A stretch of DNA of 64,000 bases, taken from Gnetum montanum (lineage: Eukaryota > Streptophyta > Gnetopsida > Gnetales > Gnetaceae). Within the stretch, counting starts at the first letter, position 1; the number at the start of each line of letters is the position of its first letter. The translations under genes were made by a program, and so were the position numbers. The notes under the pieces are model-generated. The model saw only the letters and a list, made by a program, of their open reading frames with translations, did no database searches and was not told where the DNA came from. The stretch spans positions 374,383 through 438,382 of the forward strand of contig MNCI01000952.1 in NCBI GenBank assembly GCA_015680685.1, in the 5' to 3' direction. This document shows positions 34,741-46,371 of this stretch, piece by piece.

Positions 34741-34748
34741 GTGTTGTA

Positions 34749-34982
34749 TGTGCAGATGGCAATCATATAACAACAGATTGGATCTGGAGAGAACAATTGG
34801 AATGGAGTGGTATTGAAGTAGCTATGCAAGGAGCAAGATCAATGGCGCACTTATGGATGGACAATGAAAGGCGCGATCTTGGCGTTGGCAGCAGCAAAAC
34901 TTCTTTCTCTCTCTCTCTCTTTCTCAACTGCCAAATAAGGCTTGATGTCAAATGTATAAGGTGTTCACTCTTGTTGTCATGA
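34749..34982 (+). other. Short conserved reading frame near the 3' end of element 2
   Basis: The frame reads CADGNHITTDWIWREQLEW, then NERRDLGVGSSK, a CT-microsatellite-encoded FSLSLF, and QIRLDVKCIRCSLL before a TGA. Element 3 has the same frame at 41161-41379 with similar residues. The bases just before (TTGTATGTGCAG, 34744-34755) look like a 3' splice acceptor. It could be a captured host exon, a small extra protein or a conserved RNA region. Resembles no family known to me. Confidence 0.45.
34906..34923 (+). repeat. CT microsatellite in element 2
   Basis: A TCTCTC run within the short conserved frame. The corresponding place in element 3 has a longer GA run (41198-41223), so the microsatellite travels with the element. 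Confidence 0.8.
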
Positions 34983-35106
34983 ATACCAGTTTTGTCTTGT
35001 CTTGTAATGATGATCAGTTCACATGTCATCCCATTAGTTCCACTTGAGTTAATAATCCCATACCGTTCCAATATTTTGTAAGGAACTCGAGGATGAGTTT
35101 TTATTC

Positions 35107-35119
35107 AGTCATGGGGGTA
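35107..35119 (+). promoter_or_regulatory. Element 2 polypurine tract
   Basis: AGTCATGGGGGTA directly before the 3' LTR start TGATGGGA. Its reverse complement stands at the same place in element 3 (40997-41009). Confidence 0.8.
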
Positions 35120-35952
35120 TGATGGGATGTGATATCGCATCCGCCGTGATATCACATCCCCCTCTATATCACGTACACGGTATCTCATCTTCCCCTGTGA
35201 TATCGTGTACGCGATATCGCAGTGTGCCATCAAATCTATAAATAAGAAGTAGCTCTCCCTTATTTCTGAATCTAGGCCTAGACTGTAGTGAAACTCTAGC
35301 AATTTTACCTCTTCAGAGATAGAATAATTTCCATGTGCCCACAGTAGGAGCTCCAAAGTGAACGGATCTTTATTCGAGCAAATATTGTACCTAAACACAA
35401 GTTTGTGTATGGCAATCAAGACAAAATTCTTGGATAAACCTTATAGTACATGGAATAGGCTAAATAGGACTTTATTTATTGTTCATCATTTAATTTATTT
35501 ATTAGTCATTAAATCTCTCTCAACCCTTCTCTCCTAGTTAAGTGCATTTAGTACAACCGCTTCGAGCACGTGCATTACACTTGGTGATCCCAGCAACGAA
35601 TAATGTTTGGTAACCAAGGTTGCATTGGTTCAGGGTATGAACGGTAAGTGGGAACAGATACTGATGCTAGGTTAATTAAGACTTAGTTAGTTAGTTAAGG
35701 TTAGTTAATTAGTCTCTTCACCCTTCACCTCATTAGCATAGGAGATAAATAGAAAATATATAAAAATCATATACCTCAGACTTACTTAACCATACAACCG
35801 TGACAATACAAGTAAGTCTGGGAAGACAACGAATGATTAACCTTAAGTGTTCCATGAGGCGTGTAAGCACTTAGTCTGTGGAGTTCGACCGAATCGCGCG
35901 TGTAACGCTCATATTCGTATGGTTGAGTGTAGGGGTACCTCGCCACTCATCA
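35120..35952 (+). repeat. Element 2, 3' LTR
   Basis: 833 bases, collinear with 28899-29725. Four intact GATATC sites (35131, 35148, 35199, 35213) and degenerate ones between them. TATAAAT at 35237-35243. By eye roughly 8 percent of bases differ between the two LTRs. Confidence 0.9.
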
Positions 35953-36612
35953 GTTTCTATTATGTGTGTGTGTTTTGAGTCATTTCCTTCATAAGTGCAA
36001 CTAGACTCTATTAGAATGTTACCTTGGTTATGTAGTTGAGAACTATTTGATTGATGTGGAGTTTAGTATTTGCACAGTGAATAATGTCATAGTTTTCCCA
36101 TTGTTTTATACTCTAGATGCCTTAAAAATTAAAATATCAAAAATATTTATTTAGTTTTCATTATATTGAGTTACAATGATTCACCCTTATCCAAGGAGAT
36201 TACAACTATATTACATGGTGATAGGGCATCAAGGTTGTGACTAGGGATCATTTATTGCTTTTTGTGTATGATGTTGCACCTATGCCTAAAGGGACTATTG
36301 CACGTTTGTGTGATTATGAGCATTGCACATGTTCCCATAATGGATTACAATGTGTATGTATTTATTATTTTTTTATACTTATATATATATATATATAACA
36401 CATAAAAATTATAAATATTTTCTTACTTCATCACCATGTCAACATGAGTTCTCATTGTATTATAAGTACTATAATATCTTTTATTTTTATTGAACATAAT
36501 GACATACACAAGTGTTCTTAGCAATTCACTTAACATCATCTTCAAAGCTTACAACTGGATTGCATCAAGTTCTGTATGATATAATTGGTCATGGCTAATG
36601 GGACCCCTATCA
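35953..36612 (+). repeat. Element B 5' LTR, second part
   Basis: Continues the LTR after element 2 and matches 53690-54476, ending GGGACCCCTATCA. A TA run lies at about 36381-36398. The LTR end is placed by the CA followed by the PBS. Confidence 0.8.
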
Positions 36613-36613
36613 T

Positions 36614-36631
36614 TAGCATCATTACTAAGAA
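36614..36631 (+). promoter_or_regulatory. Element B primer-binding site, decayed tRNA-Asp type
   Basis: TAGCATCATTACTAAGAA, one base after the LTR. It differs from the tRNA-Asp complement at nine of 18 positions, every one a C-to-T or G-to-A change. Confidence 0.65.
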
Positions 36632-36639
36632 AGGTGTTA

Positions 36640-38560
36640 GTATATTTCCTAGAAATACTTGTCCACTTTTGATCTTATCATTTTTCAACCTAAGTGCACA
36701 TTTCTTTAGTGTTATGTGTAGGCTATTATCATGAATGATATTGCAAATAACACTTAAATCCCACAAAATATCTTGGTAGAAAAAATGTGACAAAATGAAG
36801 AAGGGCTTTTGTCACATTAAACACTTGGATGATGCAACCCTACCATTGGTTGTTTTGTCTTATCATCAAATAAGTAAGGGAGGTGATGTGATATCCATGG
36901 ATACTTCTCAAAGGGACCAACTAAGGCTACATCACATGATTTCAAGGAGGCCATGATCAACACTAGCTTAGAGGATGATTATACATTTTATCTGGCTTCA
37001 AAGCTAAAGTCTAGTGACTGCATATCCCATTAGAGAGAAGAGCTCAAATACCAAATGGTGGAAGAGGAGGCTCATTGTAGCTAAAAAGATCCATGGTCAA
37101 GAAACACTCATTGAAGTGTAGCTAAAACCCATGATGCTAATCTACTCCTTAAGTTCTAGCATCTACACTTTTCTAGACCATTTGGTGATGATGATGTCCT
37201 TTTGCTTGATTGGGATGACTATCATGAACTTATTGAAGCTATCTATATTCCATAGGAGCATGTTATTGATAGTTGATCTAAATAGATTAATATGAATGAT
37301 ATCCCAACATAGAGAGGGCTTACCAATAATGATCCCTAACACCAAATGTAGGAATTTGACAATGCTTAGTACCCATAGGAAATTGTCAATGATTAACAAA
37401 AGTTGCAGTTGTTTTCTCACTTCTTCATCAAGCATGTGAAAACCTAGTATAAGATCTTACCCCTCAAATTAATTCAAAAATGAGTAGACATGGTATGAAT
37501 CTTCTACACCAAATTTTATGCTTATGCCCACATTTCAAACATTTAAAAGAAGATCATTGGATGGAGGTAAGGAACTCATGAATTGTTGGTCATTTTCATA
37601 GAACTATACATAAAAATGGTTCTCCATTGTTCAAACCATGAATTTAGCCAAAGAAAACAACTAATGTATATTGTGGAAGGCCTAAGGTAGGAAATAAGAG
37701 AGTCCATGGCCCAAATCAAAGTGCACCATGGCATCATTACAAGAATGGAAGATGAATAATGAATTTAATAATCAACCAAGGAATATAATCATGATCCTAA
37801 TCATAGAAGGGAGGTTAACAACATTGAAGGTACAAATAAACTTTCCACTACTATTAAGGTCTTAGTGAAAGATCAAGTCAAAACCAAGAAGACCTTGACA
37901 GAGTTAGTCCCAAAGGTGGATGAGGTTTGGAAAATGATGAATGATAAGATGATCACTACCCTTAATGACATTGAGGGTAAGATGGTTGAAGTTATGTTCA
38001 AAGAAATTGTACCACTAAAACATAGAAAGAAGTACAATGATAAAGATAAGGGGAAGTTCTCCTACTCTTAAAGCATTAAGGAAGATCCATATGAGGCTTT
38101 CTCATCCTCCAATGATGAGGATCCCTACGAATATTGTGCAAATCCTCATGACTCATAGTGTTTCTTAGTCATAGCTCATATTATTGGTGAAATAGAACGA
38201 GTTGGGATGCTTCTGAATCCTAAGTTCTTCAAGAGGAAAACAAGGAAGACTCTGTATCTTGGTAGATCATACTATCCTAAACATGCATACCCACAACATA
38301 TGCAATAGTACTAGCAATGGTAGACTTCAAATACTTGGGGTGCTACTCCATGGAATCTTCCTACTCTAATGTAACAATAGATGATGCTTACTACTAATTC
38401 TTAATTTCAAGGTGCTTAGGTAGATACTTATTCACTTCCATAAATGATACCTCAATAGGACTTTCATGTGTCAAGTAATCCTACATCAGAAGCTCCTCAA
38501 CAATAGTAGCAACACTTCTTGGTCACATGTATGGTGGGATTCATAGTCATCCACAACCAA
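36640..38560 (+). pseudogene. Element B gag remnant
   Basis: Broken throughout. The best part (37865-38071) reads TLTELVPKVDEVWKMMNDKM, aligning with the helical stretch of the element 2 gag, followed by a region aligned with its zinc-like site (EYCANPHDS, a stop, then C, about 38124-38160). The order matches the other gags. No start codon can be assigned with confidence. Confidence 0.55.
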
Positions 38561-38899
38561 GAAAAACCTAGTTTTTTGATATTTTCTATTATGCTAATCC
38601 TAATTCCATGTACATGACTAGAAAATATTACAAAACAATTGTTAATTTTGTTGGCAAGGTAAGTCTAAGGTCCCATGGTGAAAAAATCTATCACAAGCAC
38701 AAACATGTGTTCCATGGGATTGGGTCCACTCCACCCTCTTTATTCTATGGAGAGGATAATAATATAAGCAAAACGGAAGTCCAGACTAAGAAAATCCTAG
38801 TACCATTTCCTAAATGCTGTCAAAATGAGATATCCACTTTAGGAAGAAGTTCTTCAATAGTGTTTCATAGATCAAACAAGATAACATCTAATGGTAACA

Positions 38900-39265
38900 T
38901 GTCATGATCATTACTATGTCTAGCGTAGCCACATGGGTGGTAAAGGAAGGTTACCTACTTGAAAAGAAATTAGATCCTAGTAGTCCCATGGTGGTGATCC
39001 AAATTGGTAAGGAAGGCCACTGTCTACCTCTCTACAACTTCATTTTAGGGATCAACATCATTTCATTACTCTAGTACCTTGATTAGGATTTCACTTCTTT
39101 CAAGAGTACTAACATTCAACTATAGCTGGCAATCCAAGCCTACACATATCCATGGGATAGTTAAATGATGTGATAACATCAACACGATAGTTGTATCTTG
39201 TAGACTTTTTAGTCATCAAACTAGAAAACAAGGTGGGAGACAACTTCTCTGTCATCAGGGAAAAA
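38900..39265 (+). pseudogene. Element B protease remnant
   Basis: A frame with ATG near 38917 (MSSVATWVVKEGYLLEKKLD) leads to LPLYNFILGINIISLL. This aligns with the ALLDSGSxVNLIS active-site strand, but the catalytic Asp-Ser-Gly is lost. Further on it resembles STNIQL.LA, the following strand of related proteases. Inactive. Confidence 0.5.
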
Positions 39266-39689
39266 GCCTAGTTGAGTACTATTAATGTTAGGTTAGTCTT
39301 CCAATGCCTTCACCATGAAATCAGTAGCAAAAAGAAGATTGATAAGACACATTATAAGAGGATCTTATGTAATCCTTCCTACTCTTGTAGGAAGCATGGT
39401 TGCAACTTTTGTATTATATAACTTCTTTATGCCATCAGAGATGTTAAAAACCTTGAAGAATATCTAGTCCATGAGGCCACAAATTAGGTCTTGGAAAGAC
39501 CAATTGATTATTTTGCCCTACCTAATGTTGAATCATCTAATTTCAAAGTAGATAATAGAAAGGCTATTGCAATGGTATAGTATGATCCTAAATTTTGGAA
39601 CTCTTGATTTGTCCTAGAATCTTCTTGCACTAAGACTAGAGCTCAAGCCACTTCCAAAGGACATAGACTACATGTTCCTCATCTATGGT

Positions 39690-40211
39690 CATCTAATTAT
39701 CATTAATTCTAATTTGATGATCATCTTAAAGATTGAAATAAAAAAGATAGTTGTGAAGTGAAGAAAATCCTTTGCTTAGTTCCATGATGAACTTATAAGA
39801 ATTGAATCCTCTATTTATCAACACTACATTTATATGGATCCAAGCATCATACCTTAGTAGATACTTTAATGAAGACTTAATCCTAACATGTGGAACGTGA
39901 TGAAAAATGAAAACATATATCTCTTACAAGTTGGTTTCATTGCATTCATTTTTTATATTGATTGGATCAGTCCAATTATAGTTGCACCAAAGAAAGGTAA
40001 TGAATGGAAAGTTTATATTAACTACAGGTTACTAAACACTGTCACCTTTAAAGATAATTTTTCATTACTATTCATGGACTAGGCATTGGACAACATCTCT
40101 AGCTAAAATTACTATAACTTTCTCCATGAGTATTCTAGTTATAATTAGATTAGCATCATGCTATAGGATTAAGAAAAAACCTACATTTATTTGTAGAAAG
40201 AATTTGCCTTC
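39690..40211 (+). pseudogene. Element B reverse transcriptase, 5' part
   Basis: RT N-terminal signature in pieces: IYQHYIYMDPSIIP, then RLNPNMWNVMKNENIYLLQV, then DWISPIIVAPKKGNEWKVYI and NYRLLN. This matches the Tat/Athila pattern (RRLNP.M..VVKKEI.KLL.AG, W.SP...VPKKG). It breaks at 40211 inside the strand before the fingers-palm junction, where element 3 is inserted, and resumes at 47157. Confidence 0.75.
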
Positions 40212-40996
40212 TGATGAGTGGCAAGGTACCCCTACACTCAATCATACGAATATGAGCATTTCACGTGCAATCTAGTGGAACTGCAAGGACTAAGTGCTTA
40301 CGTGCCTTAATGGAACACTTAAGGTTAATCAATCGTTGTCTTCCTAGACTTACTTGTATTGTCACGGTTGTATGGTTAAGTAAGTCTGAGGTATATGGCT
40401 TTTATGTGTTTTATCTTTTTAATGCCTTATGCTAAGAGGGAAGGGTGAAGAGACTAAGTAACTAACTTTCATTAACTAACTTCTAATTATCCTAGCATCA
40501 TTCTCTGTTCCCACTTTTCGTACACACCCTAAACTAGTGCAACGCTACTGGGATTACCAAACGCTATTCGTTACTAGGTTACCAAGTGTGGCACACATGC
40601 TCGAAGCGGTCGTATTGAATGCACTTAACTAGGAGAGTTGAGGGTTGAGAGAAACTAATTATCTAATAAAGCATTTAAACATTTAAAAATAATTAAAGTC
40701 CTATTTAGCTTAGTCCATATGCTGCAAGGTTTATCAAAAAGTTCATCTTTATTAACTTACACAATTATGTGCTTAGGTACAAAATTGCTCGAATAAAGAT
40801 CCATTCACTTTGAGACTCCTATTGCGGGCACATGGAAATTATTCTAACTCTGGAATGGTAAAACTGCTAGATTTTGGCTAAGGGTCTAGATCTAGATGGG
40901 AAAAAAAGTGAAAGCCACCTCTTATTTATAGAACTGGTGACGGGCTATGATATCATGTATGCAATATCGTAGCCCATGCGATATTGCAGCTCATCA
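40212..40996 (-). repeat. Element 3, 3' LTR
   Basis: 785 bases. Its TATA box on the minus strand is plus ATTTATA at 40924-40930. One intact GATATC (40949) and two decayed copies lie between TATA and the U3 edge. Confidence 0.9.
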
Positions 40997-41009
40997 TACC
41001 CCCATGACT
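40997..41009 (-). promoter_or_regulatory. Element 3 polypurine tract
   Basis: The minus strand reads AGTCATGGGGGTA directly before the LTR, identical to element 2. Confidence 0.85.
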
Positions 41010-41160
41010 GAATAAGACCTCGTCTTGAGTTCCTTACAAAATATTGGGAAGGTATGGGATTATTGACTTGAATGGAACTAATGGTGAATGGGGTGACATG
41101 TGAATGGATCATCATTACAATACATGACAAAATTAGTGTTCATGACAACAAGAGTGAACA

Positions 41161-41197
41161 CTATATACATTTGACATCCAGCCTTATTTGGTAGCTA

Positions 41198-41228
<31 letters not shown>

Positions 41229-41379
41229 TGCTGCTGTCAACGCCAAGATTGCGCCTTTCATTGTCTATCCGTAAGTGCACCATCAATCTTGTTCCTTTTA
41301 AAATTGCTTTAGCACTGATCCATTCCACGTGTTCCCTCCAGATCCAATCCATTATTGTATGATTTCCATCTGCACACAC
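41161..41379 (-). other. Short conserved reading frame near the 3' end of element 3
   Basis: Open for 72 codons from a GTG (not an ATG): VCADGNHTIMDWIWREHVEW, NERRNLGVDSSK, a Ser-Leu run from the GA microsatellite, then YQIRLDVKCI. It corresponds residue by residue to 34749-34982 of element 2. Preserved phase across most of it suggests the ancestor was coding. Unknown family; the upstream AG-ending tract could be a splice acceptor. Confidence 0.45.
41198..41223 (-). repeat. GA microsatellite in element 3
   Basis: About 13 GA units, at the place where element 2 has a shorter CT run on its sense strand. Confidence 0.9.
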
Positions 41380-42990
41380 AACACAGTCTCATATTAGCAA
41401 GGATAAATGAAGCACAATGCAGTTGATACCTTGCCTCAGTGTAAGGTCCATTGGCTAAGTTGTGATATGGCTAATGTGGATTCTAGAGATATAATAATGG
41501 TGACTACCCAAGGTGTAGGGGTTAGGAGAAAATCAAAAATCAAAAAAATTGGACCATGACCCCCATGACTAATTGTGAACCTCCAATAGCGAGAGAATGG
41601 AAAAAGATAAGGAAAAAGAAAGATGAAGAAAAAGAGACAACTGTAACGCTGATGAAATGGATGTCAGAGATTGAAATGAACAAAACAGAAATTGATTGTG
41701 AAAATGTTTAAGGAAAAGAAATTAACTGATGCATCAAATAGGAATGCCAGTGGGTCCTCCCCAAAGTAGGCTCATGCCCTTAATGCCCTGACATTCCCAC
41801 ATTCAAAGAGTTCGTGGGCTCTGAAAATGTCATTTGGAAGCAAGAGTTAAATTCTTAACCACAAGAATTTACCAAAAAGAAAACAATGCATCCACCAAAA
41901 TATGGACTACTGATATAATCGGCAATGAGGTGATAAATGGAGAAAGAAGGATGGGAAGAAGCGAATGGAATGGAATTTCAAGAACAAGGTGATGTACAAC
42001 CCCTTGTGTATTTAATGATTAATGTGACTTGGTAGACCTTATTCCAAATCTAGCCTCAAACAAACCACATCCAGTGACTTCACATTAATACATGTGGCCA
42101 ATCCATCCCCATAAAGTAGCAAGAATGCCTCTGTCAAAGAGTCACCACCATTTCGACAAAATGGAAGAGGAGAAAGTAGGAAGTGAGAAGGGCCTTAGTT
42201 AGAGGAAACATATTTATTTTAGTTCCATAACCAATGCTTATAGCCTGAATGATTATTGTGTCTAAGGGATGTGCTTTGAATCCTCACTATTTTTTTTGTT
42301 TTTTTTTTTGTGTTTTTGCGTGAGAACCACACCATGCAAAGACTTATTATTTCTATTTGCTCAGCTTCCCGATAATGGGGTAACATCGAAACGGTAAGAC
42401 AACCTAAGAAGAAAACATCCAAGCACCCAAGAGAATGGCCAACACAAATGCATCAAGTCCCCTTGAAGTCACACCCTTTTTAATCTTTGAGTCCTTCCTT
42501 AGTTTGAGAACTACCTAGTCATTGGTTCATTGATAGTTCTTATTATTTTGAAGAAAGGGACTATACAGTTCCAAGCCAAGAGAGACCATAGAGATTTATG
42601 TATGCATGGGTGATGTGGACTCATTGCCTACTATATCAAAAGAACCATACCTTGGTATCAACATCGGAACTTAAAGGTAAAAACCAAACATTAGCAATCA
42701 ATGGAATACAGTTCATACCATCATCAGGAGCACTTATTAGGTGATGAATCAAACAAAATAAACAAACACACAAAGAAATGAAAGAGTATAAATGATGTTG
42801 TAAAACAAAAACAAGAAAAGTTAAAGAAATTTGTAAAACAAAAAATTTAAAAAGAACTGAGGGCCTCGATTGATTAGCATAGGTGGCCATCTCCTCCATG
42901 ACTGAATGAAAAGGGAGAGATCCGAAATAATGAGTACTTGTTTGAATTTCTTAGAAGTGTCCAACTTCTCCCAATTGATGTTTTCAGGTT
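41380..42990 (-). other. Element 3 non-coding tract
   Basis: Reverse-complement counterpart of 33221-34740 in element 2. CCCCCATGACT (41560-41570) and a degenerate CTCCATGACT (about 42894-42903) are the polypurine-type motifs at the same relative places. No pol domain seen. Confidence 0.55.
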
Positions 42991-42999
42991 AAGGGTTGG

Positions 43000-43700
43000 G
43001 AGTTGGTGACGCTCTTGCTCTAGTGTATCTATGCTTTTGATGTGGGCACAAGTTGTTCCCCCAATTAGTTCCATGCATGTTGGTGAGTTGCTCTCCTTAT
43101 TAGCTATCAACCACTAGGTGTTCTCTTATTGTGTGGTTACTACAATCAGGCACTTTTGTATGTTAACTTCCTAGGCAGACCGGTTGCATGCAGGAGATGC
43201 CGAACACTCCTATATGCCATCACCCTCTGTGTCACTGTATGTGATGCATGGAACCTTCTTCTTCTCAATCTTCCCATGAGTGTTTTCCTTAGATATTTCT
43301 AGGGAAATATTGCAGATTCCTAGGCATGCATTAATGGTGCTTAGCCGTGCCCTTCCCATTATTATTGGGAAGTCCCGTTTGTCATTGTTTACTTGGATCA
43401 CTAGGAAATCAGCTGGGTATGACCAACCACACATAGTGGTAACAATGTCCTCCACCAATCCCAAAGGAATGGTGATGGACTAGACAGCTAACTCTAAGCG
43501 AATATTGCTCTTCTTTAGTGGAGGCAGGTTCCAGGCTTTATACATTTCCTGCGATATCAAGTTTACTTCGGAACCTGAGTCAAGAAGAGCCTTACGTGGT
43601 TCATTCCCAGTGACTTGGAGATAGATTAAGGGACTTCCAAGATTAGAGAGTTTCCTGGGAAGGTGGCCTTCCTTGATCTAGTCAATGATGGTGTGTGTTA
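43000..43700 (-). pseudogene. Element 3 retroviral-type aspartic protease
   Basis: On the minus strand ALLDSGSEVNLISQEMYKAW has the DSG active site (Asp codon 43579-43581). It is followed by LGLVEDIVTTMCGWSYPADF in an 84-codon open frame (43210-43464). A stop lies between the two parts. The sequence is closer to a working protease than the element 2 copy at SGSEVN (SGSRVN there). The frame fades near 43000 with no reverse transcriptase. Confidence 0.75.
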
Positions 43701-43709
43701 ACATAACCG

Positions 43710-46226
43710 TATGCATTGAGCTCTGTTGTTGATTTGAAGGGAGCTTCAAAGCCTTATTTGATGGAGGAACATTCTGAGGCTCAACCACTTGCGGTTGTGA
43801 GAACTTTTTTAGACTATTGGTTCTAAAGAAAGGTCTTCTCCTTGTATGGTTGTCAAAACCAACATTGGGTTGAAGGTTTATAGCTCTCGTAGCATTGTGT
43901 TGCTACGGTTGAGTGGGGATTTTCCCTTCCATCGTTGGAGCGAGTGGTAGTGGAGCTATCAGTGTAAGAGTTGCAGGTGGATTCAGAGGATGGTATGGAT
44001 GTGGTGTATCTCTTCTAGGAGAATGAGTCCTATAGTACTCCTGAGTTTGGTAGTGACATTGTGGGGTTACATGATCGATAGAGTCACTTGGAGAGACCAC
44101 CTACTACACGTAATAGCCATATGGATCTAGTTGCCAGTAAGGGTATTGTTGCCTAGGCGGTGGCATCCCCCATGACTATGGGTATTGCCACTGTTGGTGG
44201 TGCTCAATAGGTTGTGACAGAGTTCCACTTGGATAATATGTTAAGGGTTGGTGGAATTGCCTTAGGTTACCTTGGGGATAAGGTAACCTTCGGGGTGCTT
44301 GCCATTTGTTAAGTCTTGGGTTGAGTGCATACACCCCAGACTCTTGCAGATGTGAGATTATTGGGCAACATCCCTTAGGATGGTCATACTAGCATATCTC
44401 ACATCTACCATCACTGTCTATATCAGAATCCACAACCTCTTCGGTGATTGCCATTTCACCCTTACCTTTGTTACGTGCATGGTGAAAATCCCTCTTTTTC
44501 TTTCTATCATGGTCACTACTTTGCTCCTTACACTCTTCTTCGATTTTAAGGATGGTTTTAAATCTACTATCTAAGGAGTCCCACATTTGATCTACCTTAG
44601 TTGACACTTCTATTGTCAATTTTTGAAGTGGAAAGGTTTTTTTGTTCACCATCTCTTCAAGTGGTGACTCTTCCTCCTCCTCATAGAATCTCGCTCCCCT
44701 TTTTCAGAGGGAAGGATCACAGTTGTACTCTTCTATGCTTTCTCTCTTATGTAGCTCTCCTTATTCCTTAGCCACTTACTCCAACAATCTATGAACCTAA
44801 TGGGACCTAAGTTCAGATAATCTCCCTTGGGCATATGTTCCAAGGGTTCTCCTAGTTTCATGTCTTAGCCCATCTACGAGGTGGCGTAGAGTATCCCAAT
44901 GTGCGTAACCATGGCCCGGGCAATGATTTAATAGTGCATAATATCGGTCCATGGAAACATCCAAGGGTTCATGATTACCTTGCTTCCATCCTTGGATCTA
45001 CTTTCACAAGTTGGACACTCAGGAGTACGTTTGATATTTATCGTTAAATACTTCTAGCATCGTACTCCACCTTCAAATGGATTCCGACTCTAAGGACCGG
45101 TACTAGCTTTCTGCTTCTTTTATGAGTGTCCTTGGAAACAACTTTAACTTTTGCCACTCATTTTCAATATTCTGAAAGGCACAGGCATTGTGAAATGCTT
45201 GTAAGTGATTTTGCGAATCAGCATTGTATCCCCCCTCAAATCGTGAGATATTATTCATGTCTAGTCTCTTGATCTAGCTATCTTTTTGGTGCCTTGTAGG
45301 TATTCTAATGGCCTCTGTAATGTCTAACATGCTTCAGGTTCATGGTCATTTTTCTCATGGTGTCTATGATGTCTATGCAGTTCCCTACTTTCCCTTCTTC
45401 CATGCCATGATTCTCTAGAATGCCCTCTTCCTCGCTTTCGACTCTCTTATTGAGGTTTCTCACTTTGCTTACCCTTATCCTCATGGTTATGTTCCTTATG
45501 ACTGCGTACTAATGTTGAAGGAGAGGGTGAATGTGATGATGAAGGGGAAGAGGAAGGAGAACCATCACCATAACAATGTTTCCTACCTTCCCTTCGATGA
45601 TCTCGGCCCCAATCATGATGACGATCAAATTGCCTACCCTTGTCATTTGTTTGTGTTCCCTCATTCAACACTTGGTGTTCATGGGGATCAAAACTAGGGT
45701 TATCAATCGTGGAGTGTAGGTTTTGATACCCCACCTCCTCACCATCGTTGGGAGGGGGAACATCAGTTTGTGGAGAACCTATTAAAATAGGTTCACCACC
45801 CTTATTTTCTCTTATGCTAGGTGAAGCATTATGGGGTCTTTTGCCCTTCAACGATGTATGATAACTCTCCTACTACAAGTCCCGTTGACGTTGCACTTCT
45901 GTGGGATGGTAGTCCCTTGCTTTGTAATCACATGCAACATACTTTGCATATAATTGTGACATGTCGATCCGTGTAAGGGTACAAAGGAGCATGTTGGGGG
46001 TGGCTCTGTCTCGAAGCAATACTATGTTATCCTCCAAGTCTCTCCATCGCAGTTGTTCATCTTGATGGAAGATAAAGGTAAAGTCAGGTATATACTCATC
46101 ATGGTGAGTATACACCATAGTGAATTGTTGAGTAACTAGCAGTTCTTAGTTATGTATGTTGTGCCGTCGACTGCCTCTTGTGTGGTCCCTAGGCGGTGAA
46201 GTGCTTTTGTGAGAAGAAGAAGACAT
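43710..46226 (-). pseudogene. Element 3 gag
   Basis: ATG at 46224-46226 opens MSSSSHKSTSPPRDHTRGSR. After one stop an 81-codon frame (45873-46118) continues the N-terminal domain (HHDEYIPDFTFIFHQDEQLR). A Ser/His/Asp-rich linker (45447-45851), a capsid-like core (about 44800-45250, with STMLEVFNDKYQTYS and LRHLVDGLRHETRRTLGTYA) and the helical region KLTIEVSTKVDQMWDSLDSR (44389-44652) follow. The zinc-like site keeps two early cysteines, CEIC, a stop, then YDHPKGCC (about 44367-44404). It is better preserved than element 2 but still interrupted. Confidence 0.8.
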
Positions 46227-46352
46227 TGTTATCTTATTTGGTGTGCTATTGACTGTTGTTTAATTTTTCTCTGATTAATCCTAAGGGTTCATTTAAGCTT
46301 CCCAACGATGTGGATGATTTCCTATGTTCTATGTAGCACACAAACAACTAAG

Positions 46353-46370
46353 TCCCCGACAACGGCACCA
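46353..46370 (-). promoter_or_regulatory. Element 3 primer-binding site, tRNA-Asp type
   Basis: The minus strand reads TGGTGCCGTTGTCGGGGA, one base after the 5' LTR. Only two mismatches to the tRNA-Asp complement, both C to T. Confidence 0.9.
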
Positions 46371-46371
46371 A

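Larger units (their letters stand above)
28899..35952 (+). mobile_element. Element 2: non-autonomous gag-protease LTR retrotransposon
   Basis: Complete insertion of 7054 bases flanked by GTTTC (28894-28898 and 35953-35957), inside the 5' LTR of element B. LTRs of 827 and 833 bases end CACTCATCA and begin TGATGGGA. The internal region has PBS, gag, protease, about 1.9 kb of non-coding sequence with a short conserved frame, and the PPT. No reverse transcriptase, RNase H or integrase motif was found. Gene content matches element 3, which supports a gag-protease lineage copied in trans. Gag-only derivatives of this kind are known in plants (TR-GAG elements). Confidence 0.92.

Noticed and set aside
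40997-42990. Hidden reverse transcriptase or integrase in elements 2 and 3
   Set aside because: Both strands were read for RT and integrase signatures (SPxxxVPKK, YxDD, IDFxG, NGTHF, NGQxE); none was found.
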